From assembly GCA_030220185.1 (NCBI GenBank), contig JASPKZ010003845.1, forward strand, positions 2,303,501 through 2,367,500: a DNA stretch of 64,000 bases, read 5' to 3'. A program made the position numbers and the translations under genes. The number at the start of each line of letters is the position of its first letter. Position 1 is the stretch's first letter. Below the pieces are notes generated by a model, which ran no database searches, was not told the origin of the DNA, and saw only the letters and a program-made list of their open reading frames with translations. This stretch comes from Diploptera punctata (Eukaryota > Arthropoda > Insecta > Blattodea > Blaberidae). Below are positions 44,850-56,734 of this stretch, piece by piece.

Positions 44850-44925
44850 GAATGAGGTGTACAAAAAATTAAACATAGGCTCACTTATGGAAATGCACGC
44901 TATTATGCATTACACGGGACAGTTG
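44850..44925 (+). mobile_element. RTE internal fragment
   Basis: GGAATGAGGTGTACAAAAAA, ACATAGGCTCACTTATGGAA and TATTATGCATTACA match the segment of the RTE at about 2450-2520. Both ends are truncated. Confidence 0.65.
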
Positions 44926-45219
44926 TCATTCGCTCTTTATCGAATTCTCTTTACCAGCTCCTGCTTTTGTGATAAAGAAAGCTCTTCCTTTTTAATATTC
45001 AGAGCATTATTTTGCAGTGACTGACTCTCGAACAAATACGTTGAAAATAGCAAATGATAAGAGATTCTTTCGAACTACACATTTGATAATTGTGAGTTTA
45101 ATAATAATTGTTTTAGTTCTATATAATGATTTTACCGAGTTGTTTATTAAAATAATAATTTAATACCCTATAATGTTGGCTATAATATACAGTTTGGTGT
45201 GTTTCATTTTTTCTCCACT

Positions 45220-45830
45220 AGGGTACAGTACATTCTTACAATATTGCGACCCTTTTTGGCAATAAATAATATAAACAAGTTGCAGTGAATAAATGCATGA
45301 AACATAACCACACATTTCTGATTTGTTTTCAAATATCGCCATTTACATTAAATACGTAAATATAGTCCACCGCTGTGGTCTCTAGGTAGGGTGCTGCCTT
45401 GTCATGCAGCGGGCCCAGGTTCGATTTTCGGTCAGGACACTTCTGGGTGAGGTTTTTTTTTGGGTTTTTCCTCACCTGTAAGGCAAATGTCAGGAAGCTT
45501 AGAGCCCAACAGTCCCTGCCATCATCATCATCCTTATCAGTATCATCCTTCACCAATGTGGAAAGCAACGGGAAGCTACCACACCTATAATTCCCTAGTA
45601 AAGCAAAGCATAGCATGAAAATGCTATAATTGCTCTGAAAGACCTGAACTTGGGCTGAATTGCTATGGATGGAGGGATATAAATAACTATATTTAAATAA
45701 TGATTTCTGAGTAAACAGCACAATTTTATTTTTTAAACAGTCCTAACAAACACCACTCTTGACTTCGAAATCCTCTAGATGATTTGGAAATCACTAGTGA
45801 CATTAGGGCCTACTTACGAAAAAATATATA
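45220..45830. repeat. Repeat X copy 1, split by a SINE
   Basis: TACAATATTGCGACCC, TTGTTTTCAAATATCGCCAT and, past the SINE, GTCCTAACAAACACCACTCT match 51795-52130 in order. The last part is a small inverted structure (CCACTCTTGACTT...AAATCACTAGTG). A SINE-A interrupts it at 45365-45673. Confidence 0.7.
45365..45673 (+). mobile_element. SINE family A, full length
   Basis: Head with CTCTAGGTAGGGTGCTGCC, body and 3' module to GCTATGGATGGAGGG. Inserted in repeat X; short TAAATA at both flanks is a possible TSD. Confidence 0.8.
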
Positions 45831-45869
45831 AAACTCTTGTTCACATAATGATATGGATGGCCTCAGCTG

Positions 45870-45965
45870 TGTTCGGAGACTATTTTGACCATAATGTTTC
45901 AAGACATTTGTCTTACAGATGAGGAAAATCTCCTAAAAAATCTCATTCAGAAACCCCGTCTGTTT
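45870..45965 (+). mobile_element. Degenerate SINE-A body fragment
   Basis: GACATTTGTCTTACAGATGA and flanking boxes match the body of family A in reverse order. Confidence 0.45.
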
Positions 45966-46199
45966 GCAGTAGTTGATATAAATAATCAATGAAGTATGGA
46001 TTTTTATGTATTAAAAGTTAAGATTTCAACACAAAGAATACATATAAATTACTGAACTGTTTGTGTGTAAAACCAAGACAAATAATGTCAGATGTCATAC
46101 TTCTCATTATGCTATGTTTCAAACTAAACTTTAAGCACTTAAAAATCAATATCAAAATTATATCTACGAGATATATGAATAGTCTCATGTACTTGAGAT

Positions 46200-46424
46200 C
46201 ATGTATTCTGACTACTGTTCATGAAATCCCGGGTTCGATTCTTGCTTAGATCACAAAATGGTCCATGGTTTGAAATTAAGGTGAAATTTAGGTCTAAGGA
46301 CTGTCCTGGTCCTTCGTTACCTTTATCACCCATCTTGTCACCGGGGTTACCAACTCCGCCTTCCAAGCGCCCCAACATCTGAGGTGGGTTACAATTCCAT
46401 CAATTCCAAGATATAAAGACAGAA
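46200..46424 (+). mobile_element. SINE family F, left part
   Basis: B-box GGTTCGATTC, mid region and 3' module CTCCGCCTTCCAAGCGCCCC, interrupted by a SINE-A at AAAGACAGAA. Continues 46751-46790. Confidence 0.65.
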
Positions 46425-46750
46425 AGCCCACCACTGTGGTCTCGAGGTAGCGTGCTGCCTTGTCACTCAGGGTACCCAGGTTTGATTCCCGTTCGGGACA
46501 GGCTCCTGGATTAGGTTTTTTCGGGATTTTTCCTCACCTGCAAGAGAAATGCCAGGATGCATAGGGCCCAACGGTCCCCGAAAAACATCCGGCCATCATC
46601 ATCATCCTTCACCGGTATGGAAAGCAACGGGAAGCTACCACACCTGTAATTCCCTGGTAAAGCTGCAAAACATAGCATGAAAATGCCATGACTGTAGTGA
46701 AAGACCTGCCCTCAGGCAGAATTACTATGGATGGATGGATGGATGGATGG
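46425..46750 (+). mobile_element. SINE family A nested in SINE-F, 10-bp TSD
   Basis: Full-length 326-bp copy with a (TGGA)n tail. AAAGACAGAA flanks it at 46415-46424 and 46751-46760, a perfect duplication. Confidence 0.88.
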
Positions 46751-47154
46751 AAAGACAGAAATGTAAGACAAGCTGGTGGCATTAAAAAAACATATGGTGT
46801 GCATTTTTCGTTCTAGGTACGTTAAAATAGGAGATATGTTTCGATCGAGATCGATCCCGGGTCCGTTGCGTGCTAATAAAATGACGTTTATCCTAGTTCG
46901 TGCTTTAAAAGAATGAAATAAAGTCCGTCACGCAGAAACTGTCGAATTTGTGATCCCATTTTGCTGGCTTACGGAATATACATTTCTTTTGTTCAGATAA
47001 AACTCAATTTCTGATACCAGCTTATTTAAAAGTGTCCGACTGCAGTGAAAATGAATAATGCATAACATAAGTTACTAGGATTACCTATTTGCATATGTTG
47101 TATCATTTGACACAAATTTAAATAATATCTAGCGATTCATGTTCCCATTATTTA

Positions 47155-47505
47155 TTCCATGGCGCGACAGGCCTACAAGGCCCTTGGCCTACCTGCCGGC
47201 TGCTGGCCTCACATCCACATGTGTAAATCAAAGAAGTAGATGATCATCTAGCCAGTGTAGGGTGACATGTGGTCAGCATGACGAGTCCCCCAGCCGTTAT
47301 AGCTGGTTTTCTCAACCTGTAACCGCTACTTATTGTAGCTACCCAAATACCTCACGATGCTGGGTGGGCACCGGTCCCATACTGGCCGAAATACCATGAG
47401 AAAAATTTCTTGCTCCATGGACACTCGAACCAGCGCAAGTCCTGTAGCTCTGCGCCAAGGCTTCCTGCTTTAACCACTCGGCTATGGCGCGGGACTGTTT
47501 CCATT
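47155..47505 (-). mobile_element. SINE family C, full length
   Basis: Minus strand. The head is GCGCCATAGCCGAGTGGTTA with B-box GGTTCGAGTGTCC, the body GGCCAGTATGGGACCGGTGC, the end CTGTCGCGCCATGG. Reference copy of the family. Confidence 0.75.
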
Positions 47506-47639
47506 ACTTTATTTAAAATATTAAATAAATTGAAATAATATATCCTAAAGAATACATTGTCAATTTAAGAGATAATTAACTGTTATGTTATACGGATGCA
47601 TTGCAAAAAAAGCAAATAAGGTGACTGATAGAGTGCATT

Positions 47640-47927
47640 TTTAATTTCGGGTTACAAATAAACATCCACTTCTAATGGTCGGATTTCGCTATTTTTTGGA
47701 GAATCCCTTCCTCGGTTTATTTCAATAGCATAGAATAATTTTCGTTGTGAAATATAAACAACTGCGACTGCTAGACCTATTTTACATTTTCGTTTCAGGT
47801 GAACTCCTATACCTAATGGTCCTATTTTCCTGATTAACTAACTTGACCATACTTTTTTAATTAATTAATATATGCCAAGTTTGATTTCGATTTAAAACAA
47901 TTGCGGTTGCTAGAACGTTAATGGCCA
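47640..47927. repeat. Interspersed repeat leading into (CA)n
   Basis: CTAATGGTCGGATTTCGC and the TTAATTAATATATGCCAAGTTTGATT region resemble 61690-61985 (AATGGTCAGATTTCACTGAT). The repeat ends at the (CA)n tract here. Confidence 0.4.
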
Positions 47928-47928
47928 G

Positions 47929-47961
<33 letters not shown>

Positions 47962-47965
47962 AACA

Positions 47966-48012
<47 letters not shown>
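47928..48012. repeat. (CA)n(TA)n microsatellite
   Basis: About 70 bp of CA units with a few interruptions, then TA units up to the SINE-B head. Confidence 0.95.
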
Positions 48013-48352
48013 GGCAACTCCATGGCGCAAGCGGTTACACGCTTACATCTCACCGCTGGGGTCCCGAGTCTCGGTCACTCCATGTGGGTTTCGTGGTGGA
48101 CGAAACGGAGCCTGGACAGATTTTTCTCGGGGTTTTTCATTCCACCATTTCTCCATACTCATCTCATCCATTTCGTTTCATTTCATTCATCTGTCCCTGT
48201 GATGGTGCGTCAGGCGTGGTCGGCCGGCACCCTTGTCATTCACAGACCTCTATATAATAAGGGGCTTCATCTCATCCGACCCGTCGATCCGACTCTGAGT
48301 TAGACACGAGTTGAGGATATTTATTTTATTTATTTATTTATTTATTTGTTTC
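48013..48352 (+). mobile_element. SINE family B with (TTTA)n tail
   Basis: CATGGCGCAAGCGGTTACAC in the head, TCGGTCACTCCATGTGGGTT, GGTGCGTCAGGCGTGGTCGG, and the 3' end GACACGAGTTGAGGATATTT with TTTA repeats. Confidence 0.82.
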
Positions 48353-48431
48353 GATGTTAAAATTTAATTCTGACATTAGCAATGAAAGTTAAACTTTGGT
48401 AACGGTCATGATAGAATCGGTGACGATCTGT

Positions 48432-49010
48432 AATTTTTACTTCTTCTTCTTCTCCTTCACTTCACGGGCTAGGCAAATTGCCTGTTCCGCCTCACAGTTG
48501 TTCTGTCCATCTTTTCGCTGGCCTTCCTACATTCCTTGAACCTCTTGGCTTGTAGTTAAATGCTGCTTTTGGTAATCTTGTTACATGTCTATACCATTTT
48601 TCTCTATATTTTCTGATTGTATCATTGAATGGATATATATTTAACTCTGTTCTTATATCTTAATTCTTTATCCAATCCATTCTTGTGCAGCCTTTTGTTC
48701 TTCTAAGGAAGTTCATTTCTACGCTTTGTATTCTACTTTGTAATTTTTTGGTCATTACCCAAGTTTCATTCCCATAAAGTAATGCAGGAATTGCCAATGT
48801 TTTATAACTTAAATCTAGTATCTCTCCTTGTTTTGTTCTTTAATGTTCTATGTATAATTCCACATATCATTTGGAATCTTGACAGTTTCATATTTACGTC
48901 TCTTTTAGCTTTTGTGTTCATGGTAAAATTACAACCCAAATAATTAAAAGTTGTCATTTGTTCCACAAGTTTGTTGTCTACTATGATCTTTGATCTCATA
49001 TGTTCACTTC
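48432..49010 (-). pseudogene. (GAA)-tailed LINE, 3' fragment
   Basis: Minus-strand sister of 13028-13762: IIVDNKLVEQMTTFNYLGCN, MKLSRFQMICGIIHRTLK, then broken frames through a KASEKMDRTTVRRNRQF end and (GAA) tail. Confidence 0.8.
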
Positions 49011-49086
49011 TCTAAAATATTTTTTTCCAAAAAATATTTTCATGAGAACGACCTAAATAGCTCAATTCCTTCGAAATTCGCTAAAA

Positions 49087-49235
49087 AATAGTAAAGACTA
49101 ATGTATTCACGTAGACTTTCACGGCCGGAGTTGCTATGATGATCTTGGTGATTCTCTGGCGAAACGTCGGGGAACTACAAGCCTCGCGACCATGGCCTAC
49201 AGCCCGAAAATCTCCAAGATCATAATAGTAAGGAC
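49087..49235 (+). mobile_element. Penelope-type repeat D (core lost)
   Basis: TCTGGCGAAACGTCGGGGAA and, on the minus strand, ACTCCGGCCGTGAAAGTCTA place it with repeat B. ATGATCTTGG and CCAAGATCAT pair across it. No CUGANGA strand in the right place. Confidence 0.5.
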
Positions 49236-49593
49236 TGTTTATGTATCGTCGTACGTGAGGTTTGATTTACCTGTGACGCAAGAATTCATGTCACACTGAG
49301 TACTTAACTCAGAGGTACTAAATTGCCACCTGTACTAAAAGAGAATAACATTAAAAGTAAAGAAAACCTTTGTTCATTGCGTGATATTGAAAGGTAACAC
49401 GTAACTGATAATATGGATTTCCTGCGGTCAATATTACAAAGTAGCCTATTGTTCATAAAACGACATGAAAAACACATCACGACTTCTCCTTGAACTTGGC
49501 CTACCTATTAATATTATATACAACACTCAATAATTTAACTAATTATGCTCTATAACGCAGTAAAACTTCCGTGATACAGTACATTGTGTTATA

Positions 49594-50101
49594 CAGGGTG
49601 TAACAAGACCTCACAACAAAATGATAGGCCATGCAGAGAGGATCATTTTTTGTGAAGGAACATATAGTCCTAAACACGTCGTTTATGAGTTATGCGCAAA
49701 TGAAGGTGTTCACCCGTAAGGGTCGGAATTGAATACAAACAATTGTACACGTATCATTTTATTGAAAAAGACATGTTTTTTATAATAAGTGTTCAAACAA
49801 TAAGTGTTTTAACGACGTCAAAAAGAATTCTACCACGATCGGTCGTGCTGGCCGATCGTTGCTGCGACGTATCAAGCATGCAATGAGGCACAGGGCCGAC
49901 TGTTTGAACACTTATTGTATTTTTCAATAAAATTATACGTGTACGTTTGTATCCAATTCCGACTCTTACGGATGAACACCTTCATCTGCGCATAACTCAT
50001 AAACGACGTGTTTACCACTATATGTTCCTTCACAAAAAATGGTCCTCTCTGCATGGCTTGTCATCCCTATGATTTTGTCGGTGAGGTCCTGTTACACCCT
50101 G
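49594..50101. mobile_element. mariner-type MITE, TA target duplication
   Basis: 508 bp with ~220-bp inverted arms: CAGGGTGTAACAAGACCTCA against the complement of the right end CAGGGTGTAACAGGACCTCA. TA at both flanks. The centre keeps RRIKHAMRHRADCLNTY, a degraded transposase C-terminus. Confidence 0.8.
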
Positions 50102-50234
50102 TATAACATGTAAAACAGTTGGACGGCGTTATGCATCAACCGGCTAAGCGCCTTCTGTTACACTGGCTCATGAAATAAGTGGACGCACACTTTCAGGGCC
50201 AAATCTTTAAATTTAGCCTTATTATTAAAGAAAA

Positions 50235-50526
50235 GTGCGGCATGCCGTAGCGTAATGGTTAAGACAGTTCGCTACAAACCGGAAGGTTGAGGGTTCGAGT
50301 CCCGGTGGGGTCAGGATTTTAAACTGACCCAAACATTCTGGTGGCACCAAGGCCCTGGGTTCGACTCAGTCTCTAACGGAAATGAGAACCAGGCACTTGT
50401 TCTGGGGTAAAGGCGGCCGTCACGCAGGGCTAACCCAGCTGACGTCAAGTGCCGATTGTCTAGAAAAAGTGGGAGCCTTAACCTCCTACTGCTCTAAGGG
50501 TCTCCTAAGGCCTGTAATGGGATAAA
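50235..50526 (+). mobile_element. SINE family D, full length
   Basis: The head is GCCGTAGCGTAATGGTTAAG with B-box GGTTCGAGTCC, the body CCCAGCTGACGTCAAGTGCC and GATTGTCTAGAAAAAG, the end GGCCTGTAATGGGA. Reference copy of the family. Confidence 0.8.
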
Positions 50527-51587
50527 AAAATTTAAAGAAAAATGTAAACGCCAAAAGTCCTATAAGAGATTCTGTTTTTGTAATAAACGGTTATGAAACT
50601 GGATCTTCATAAATACATATACTAATCTAAATTGTGCGTCATGCAGCTTATCTTTCTGCTCTTATATTGTTGATGCATAACTGAGTGTTGTTGGTTTGAC
50701 GCTATTATATACAGTGAAGATTGTCAAGTCGATGTGATTTTTTAATGTCATAAGGACATCCAGAGCTCAGAAAATTTTAGATATGGTTTATAATAATTGT
50801 CTTGAAAATGGAAAGACATCTTCTATCTCACTTGCAGGTATGTAAGAGTTTTATTTATTATGAAAATCATATATTTTTCGTACATGAAGTCCATATACTT
50901 CTATCTTTATAAACATAAAGATAAAAAAAATCAGGCGCTTGTCAATTCAGAGGTGACTGTGATAGGCGACGGAGTCAGATTTACTGTTCATCCGATTTTC
51001 CGATTGAGGGTCTTTCCACTTTTCAGCGGTTGCCCTTTTACCAGCCGGCTGCTAGCCCTTCACATCCACTGTTCATCAATGAGTAAAATTCGTTCTCCTA
51101 TTTTTTTGTGAAATGAAAAGTGTATATTTTTCTAAATTTCTTCCATGGTAATTATAATATATATAAATTTTCAATGTGAATAAATCATATTAAAAATATG
51201 AGATAAATCATTTGAATTATTAAATAATTTACTGTTCCACTTATTTCAAGTATTGTTTACAGCTACATAAGTATATTATTAGTCATGTATATGCCTTTTA
51301 AATGTGAATTATAGTTCAAAATAAAAATTTAGTTGATGGATGTCTATCGATATATTTTATTCTAAGGAATAAATCAATTTATTTCACAAAATTGTTACAG
51401 CAAGCCTGTTTTTTTATGTTTTTTGTACGTACTGTAAGTGTATGAACAAATTTGATTTATTTAGAAAACATCATTCATTTAACACGCACACTTCATAATG
51501 TAATATGTATGAAGTATTACAAAACAATATATAAACACACATAAATAATAAGTGTATTGTGCATACAAACACCACTAATATTACGAT
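50527..51587. other. AT-rich spacer with SINE-C stub
   Basis: Only a minus-strand SINE-C piece at about 50995-51065 (CAGCCGGCTGCTAGCCC) was recognised. Confidence 0.45.
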
Positions 51588-51794
51588 TACAGCCCGGATT
51601 CTATGTAATTACATATTCCGTTGCTGTGTATGTAGTTATAAAAAAAAATAAAATGTCTTCGAATTAAACTGACTATTTAACTCATGCCCCAAATGGGAGT
51701 CAATGACCAATCACATTTCAATGATTTCTGTTTTACAACCAATCAGAGTCGTGTTTCACCAAATATTTATCAGTGTTATAATTACCATATTAAA

Positions 51795-52130
51795 GGAAGC
51801 TCCTCCTTACAATATTGCGTTCCTTTGGCAATAAATAGTATGATCTGGTTGCAGTGATAAACAAAAGAAGCAGTAGAAGCGTACCTATCGTTTCTCATTT
51901 GTTTTCAAACATCGCCGTTTACATTAAATATATAAATATTTTAAAATAACTATAGTTAAATAATGATTTGTGTGAGTAAACAGCTTAATTTTATTCGTTA
52001 AATAGTCCTAACAAATGCCACTCTTGATTTCCAAATTCTCTAGATAAATTCACTCCTCACTTCGTGAGTCGTGAATTTATCGATAATCTGGAAATCACTC
52101 GTGGCATTACTTATGAAAAGATCCTTATTC
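51795..52130. repeat. Repeat X copy 2 with hairpin end
   Basis: Matches 45220-45830 without the SINE. The last ~90 bp form a hairpin: GCCACTCTTGATTTCCA against TGGAAATCACTCGTGGC, with GAATTTATC pairing further in. Confidence 0.7.
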
Positions 52131-52454
52131 CAAAGTTTTAAATTACACATTTTTACATGTTTCGAGCTATAATACATTTTTTATTCCATAGTACATATTT
52201 TAATATTTTTGCGGGATTACTATAAATTTTCGTCAATCCCATTAATTTTCGTTACATAGCAAGAAAGGAAGAACTATTGTAATTTTTATTATTGTGCTTC
52301 TCATGCATTGTCGTCAATCCTATACATTTCCGTTGCATTTAAAGCTAAATTGTACGAGTTCGACAGCAATGACTTGCTTTAAACAATTTTTCTTCCTTGT
52401 TCTCAAACGTTTCAGAATTTATAACAGTCAGTTGCATTTAATTTAACCGTGGCA

Positions 52455-53840
52455 CCGATTGCGTCTTCGTTGTCTTCAAAGCTAAAAACATGGATTGGTG
52501 TTGAGAGTGCTTTAATCACTGATGGTAAAACAGTCCTCTGCCAAAGTGTGATAAACGTATTGGGTGTACGATGAAATCTCAAATTGAACAACATTTACGA
52601 GGCAATCTGCATATTAAAAATAAACAACGAGTTTCTTCAAAGAAACAGGTACTACTTACACAGTTGCAGGGACAGCCTACATAATCTAATAGTGAATTTT
52701 CAAAGAGCTATGTATGGCGTTGGTTGCATTTCTTACAAAATACCACAACATTCCCGACGAGTCCACTCTCAGGAAGAATTACTTTGATTCTTGTTATGTT
52801 GACGTATTAGAAAAAATCAGGATTGACATAGGCAACTCACCTACGGTATATGTATTTCTGCTGATGAGACGACGGATGCTGCAGGCCGTTTCATCGCTAA
52901 TCTAATTGTGGGCAAGATGGACTCTGAAGCTGCATCAAAACCCTACTTAATTTATTGTAAACCTTTGGAGATAACAAATAGTTCAATAATTGCTAGATTA
53001 ATTAATTATGGACTTATGGTACTATGGCTAGATTGCGTAAAAGAAGAGAAATGCAGCTCCATACATGTTAAAAGTGGGGAAATCGCTTACTGTATTTTAT
53101 CCAAATTTAGTGCATGTTACATATACGGCTCATTCATTGCAACGAGTGGCAGAGTCTTAGACATTAATTACCAGAAGAAAATACACTGATATCAGCAACG
53201 AAGAAGGTTTTCAACGCTACAAGGAGCAGCTACCTGATGTACCTCTGCCTCCAGAGCTAGTGATAACAAGGTGGGCAACATGGATCGAAGCTATAATTTT
53301 CTACAGTACGCATTTCGAAGCTGCGAAATCAGTGATTGAGAACTTTTCTTCTGATCCTGCAAGTGTGTGTGTGAGTGAATCCTTGTTAGCATTCAACAGT
53401 TCTAAAGTGCTCAGTTCAGTTTCATACATCGCAAGTCACTTCAGCTGGCTTCCCAACAGTATCAAGAAACTGGAAACTCCAGATATGCCTCTCCAAGAAG
53501 CTGTGGAAATAATGGAAGATGCAGTTCAAAAGATGTTGTACCAGGCGAAGTGGGTGGTGTAGTTTCCACTAAACTGCAGTCTGTGCTAAACAAGAACCCT
53601 GGATATCCAACTCTTGTTACTCTTTCTCGCTTATTTAATGGAGAAAACGTAGAACCCCCTGAGAATATTATTCCTAGCACAATCCCTCTCTATGAATATG
53701 CACCGTTGACTTCTTGCGAAGTTGAGCGATCATTTTCAATTTACAAATACATATTGTCAGGCAAAAGACTGTGCATGACAACAGAACATTTGGAAAAGTG
53801 TATTATAATTAATTGTGGACAACGATCAAATGTGGCTTAA
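52455..53840 (+). pseudogene. hAT transposase (BED finger to dimerisation domain), broken
   Basis: Order of blocks: SKLKTWIGVESALITDGKTV with LCQS and then IEQHLRGNLHI (BED-type C/H finger); ETTDAAGRFIANLIVGKMD (first catalytic aspartate region); KPYLIYCKPLEITNSSIIA; LPPELVITRWATWIEAIIFY-like; ASHFSWLPNSIKKLE; and the C-terminal dimerisation block YAPLTSCEVERSFSIYK with CMTTEHLEKCIII. The last block resembles CGG-binding-protein-like hATs. Frameshifts near 52575, 52720, 53190 and 53540 and a stretch missing before VITRW make it non-functional. Confidence 0.82.
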
Positions 53841-54083
53841 ATACTTGAATGGTTGACACTTGTACTTCAGTACCGCACTTTGTAACAGAAGTGAATTGAT
53901 TAAAAATTAACATAGAGATTTGACTTTGTGGACTTCTTTTTTATAGCAAAGAAATAACATTTTGGATTTTACATATAATTGCTTTATTACATATTTATTT
54001 ACATATTTCACAATAGTTGGTTACATATTTATGTACATATTTCTTAATTTGATATTACATAAAATCCGGGCCCTAATTATGAT

Positions 54084-54944
54084 ACAATATTTTACACCAA
54101 CACTGTATACGCATTACCTTGACACTTGGCTGATAGACTGCATAATAAAATATCCCATACTAATACACATCAACAGTGTTAACACCCTCTTGCGGCACTT
54201 AACCGATTGATGCAGAATAATTATGACATCACTCTCATTACGTCTAAATGCAGTATTGAAACATTGAATGTTATAATAAATAAAAATTGTTTTTACACAT
54301 ACAGTACGATCAGTATATACAATAGTATCATATAAGTGATTATCAAGTCACAAATAATTTAAATGGCTCTTACTAGAGTTTAAAACGTAAAAAAAACTTT
54401 AAACGTATTTTTCTCGGAACTTACATAATGGCACATAGCCGGTTGACGCATAACGCCGTCCAGACAACAATCATTGCATGGTGAAAGGAGTATTCGGCCT
54501 AAGTGCCGACCTTTCTATAGTCATCGGGGACGGTCTACAGAATGAACAAATCGTTCATACTAAATTGAATGAAAAAGTTGCCGTTAAATAATAGTTATTT
54601 AGACGACTAGTTATACGAAAGCAAAGGTTTAGTAACGAGACGCTTAAGTTCTAAGAGCAGCGAGTTACTAAACCTAATTTCGTAACGTGTTGTCCAGAAT
54701 ATTTTATCTACGTTCAGATTATTTTAGTATAAGTTGTATATTTAGTATATTTAATGAAACTTATTTATTGCGGAAACGGTATGTTTAGAGAAAGAGTAAT
54801 GTGGGATTTGAAAAAGGAAGAAAATAAAAAACACGATCAACAAACGTTGTTATATTCTTCAATTTTGGGTGATAGTTTCATATGTGGAGAATGCTGAGTT
54901 TGCAGTGAAATATGAGCGCTTGGGCAGAAAACTATATGTGTGTG

Positions 54945-54988
<44 letters not shown>
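54084..54988. other. AT-rich spacer ending in (AT)n
   Basis: No coding signal. Ends with (TATA)n at 54950-54988. Confidence 0.5.
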
Positions 54989-54992
<4 letters not shown>

Positions 54993-56730
54993 GGTTATAA
55001 CTTTTTTACGACCTCACTTTCCTGTATCGTAATCTGATGAACCTTTACCTCTGTACGAAGAATCGACTAGTCATTTCATTATTCCTTTAAAAAAAGTCAC
55101 CCCGAAATCAAAATTCATATTTCACTACTGACTGATTATTTGAAACTTAAGATATATACTGTAATACAAAGAACAAAAGAGATAAATTGTGTTCAACCAC
55201 ATGTACAATCATTGCATATTATTGTTGATTGCTTAGAAAGATTCGGAGATGCAGTTTGTCTTTATTTCTACAGGAAGCATATAATTCTTGCATGACTTTA
55301 ATTGCACATTCGGCGCACTGATTACTTTTTGGTATACTTAATGCAGATAGCTCCTTCTTCCAAATATTTTCCAATGAGTGCAGTGCTTCTTAAAAGGCCT
55401 TAATATGTTTGACAAGTTCTTGAAGTCATTCATGTTGTGCATCTGATTACTAAATCTATAGTCTATCCAGTCAAATGAAATAAATCTGCACACTTGTTTC
55501 AAAGCAACTCTTGTAGTATGCATAAGTATAAATGCAAGTAGAGCAAGAATAGCTCTTGAATTCCATCTTGCATTACTGATGTTTGGAATTTTCTGGATCC
55601 TAATGAATGGAAAGCGTCTTTTTTCGTCAAAAATATAAATGGACGCGTTAGATGGCACAGGAACTTCATGTCATCTCTCCACCACGATTTATCTAGGATG
55701 TTTTTTTCCACATTAATTGTAATTTTAGCTCCTCATACTGGTTCACCAATTTAGACACAAATGAGTATTCAATATTTGGAGGCTTGGTATTCTCAGAAAG
55801 TTCTTGATCCATCACTAAACGTAGTATTCTGTCCAGAATGTGATGCTAACAACCGATAAATTGAGGTATAGCAACACCCTTTTCTGCTAATTCTTTTTTG
55901 TAATCTGACAACACTTTTTGAAATTGATTCTGTAGGGAGTTTCTGTCTCTTTGAAGGGTGAATTGTCTCCTTTCGTGCTACTTTACTTGTTGAGTAACCA
56001 ACCTCTCCTATGCTTTCCAAATGTAGTTGGTACAATCTTTTGTCTTCAATAGATAACCATTGGCCATTTACTTTTATAATGTCAATCTTTCCCCTCCTTA
56101 TACATTCATCATAAGTCTTCAATACTTTATGGAGCTTTGTATGTATTACTTGATTTGACACATGGGGAGAACTAAGTTTATTTCGCCACAAATTTGTAAC
56201 TTCTTCAGACATTTTCGCTACTCACTCATTTCTTTCTTTGATCTCTGCTCCAAGAAACTGATACCTTACAATAATTTGAAGTTGAAGAGGCATCTTGCAG
56301 TATTCTTCTAGTGAAGAATATACTGTAGGCGTATTTCGTCTTCTTCTATGTAACTGCTGAAATCTCACTAGATTGTTCGTCCAGGTCCCTTTATTTTTCT
56401 GAGTGGTGTTATAACTTTTCTAGTGTGACATCATGTACTCCCAGTAAATAAAAACAAGCTATTGTTCCCTTTCACTAGTAATCATAGATATTAAATGTGT
56501 TGAGTATGAGCACTACACTTCATTATATACCAATACTACACAATATATTAATTGAGTAGATTTAATAGAAATTTTAGAAATATTCTGAAATTAGATATTA
56601 ATTTAGGGGTGACCTTTTCTTGAAGCTCAGTGAAATGAAGGCAATTTTCAATGGTTTTAAGCAAATGTTCACCCATTCATTGCACAGGAAATATTTTATT
56701 TCACAAAAGTCCAAAAAGTTATAACCCTAA
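54989..56730 (-). mobile_element. TIR DNA transposon with C-x-HH-type transposase relic
   Basis: Inverted ends TTAGGGTTATAACTTTTT at 54989 and 56730, 1742 bp apart, inserted in (TA)n so the TSD cannot be read. Its only gene is the broken one at 55270-56212. A Tc1 element later inserted just outside the right end. Confidence 0.65.
55270..56212 (-). pseudogene. RNase H-like transposase relic (class uncertain)
   Basis: Minus strand: MSEEVTNLWRNKLSSPHVS, GKIDIIKVNGQWLSIEDKR, KETIHPSKRQKLPTESIS; then after an apparent internal deletion SKSVVRLQ, GVAIPQFIGC-stop-HHILDR, LVMDQELSENTKPPNIEYSF; then WWRDDMKFLCHLT, FPFIRIQKIPNISNARWNSR, AILALLAFILM, CRFISFDW and ALSIPKSNQCAECAIKVMQE. The C-x-HH-x-L-D-R block resembles the C-H insertion of hAT-like RNase H folds. 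The family is common in arthropods as unannotated proteins; I cannot name it. Several frameshifts and stops. Confidence 0.6.
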
Positions 56731-56734
56731 TATA

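Larger units (their letters stand above)
51588..54075 (+). mobile_element. hAT transposon, 2.49 kb, imperfect 8-bp TSD
   Basis: Starts TACAGCCCGGATTCTATGTA; the right end read inward is TAGGGCCCGGATTTTATGTA. Flanks ATTACGAT (51580-51587) and ATTATGAT (54076-54083) match at 7 of 8. Carries a broken transposase gene, and a copy of repeat X at 51795-52130 upstream of it. Likely autonomous relative of the element at 12584-13937. Confidence 0.85.
50112..54467. mobile_element. Possible 4.4-kb TIR element (outer shell)
   Basis: GGACGGCGTTATGCATCAAC and CGGCTAAG at 50114-50144 are matched in reverse by CCGGTTGACGCATAACGCCG at about 54442-54464. If these are ends, the element holds a SINE-D and the 2.49-kb hAT. 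No TSD or own coding region was found. Confidence 0.35.
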
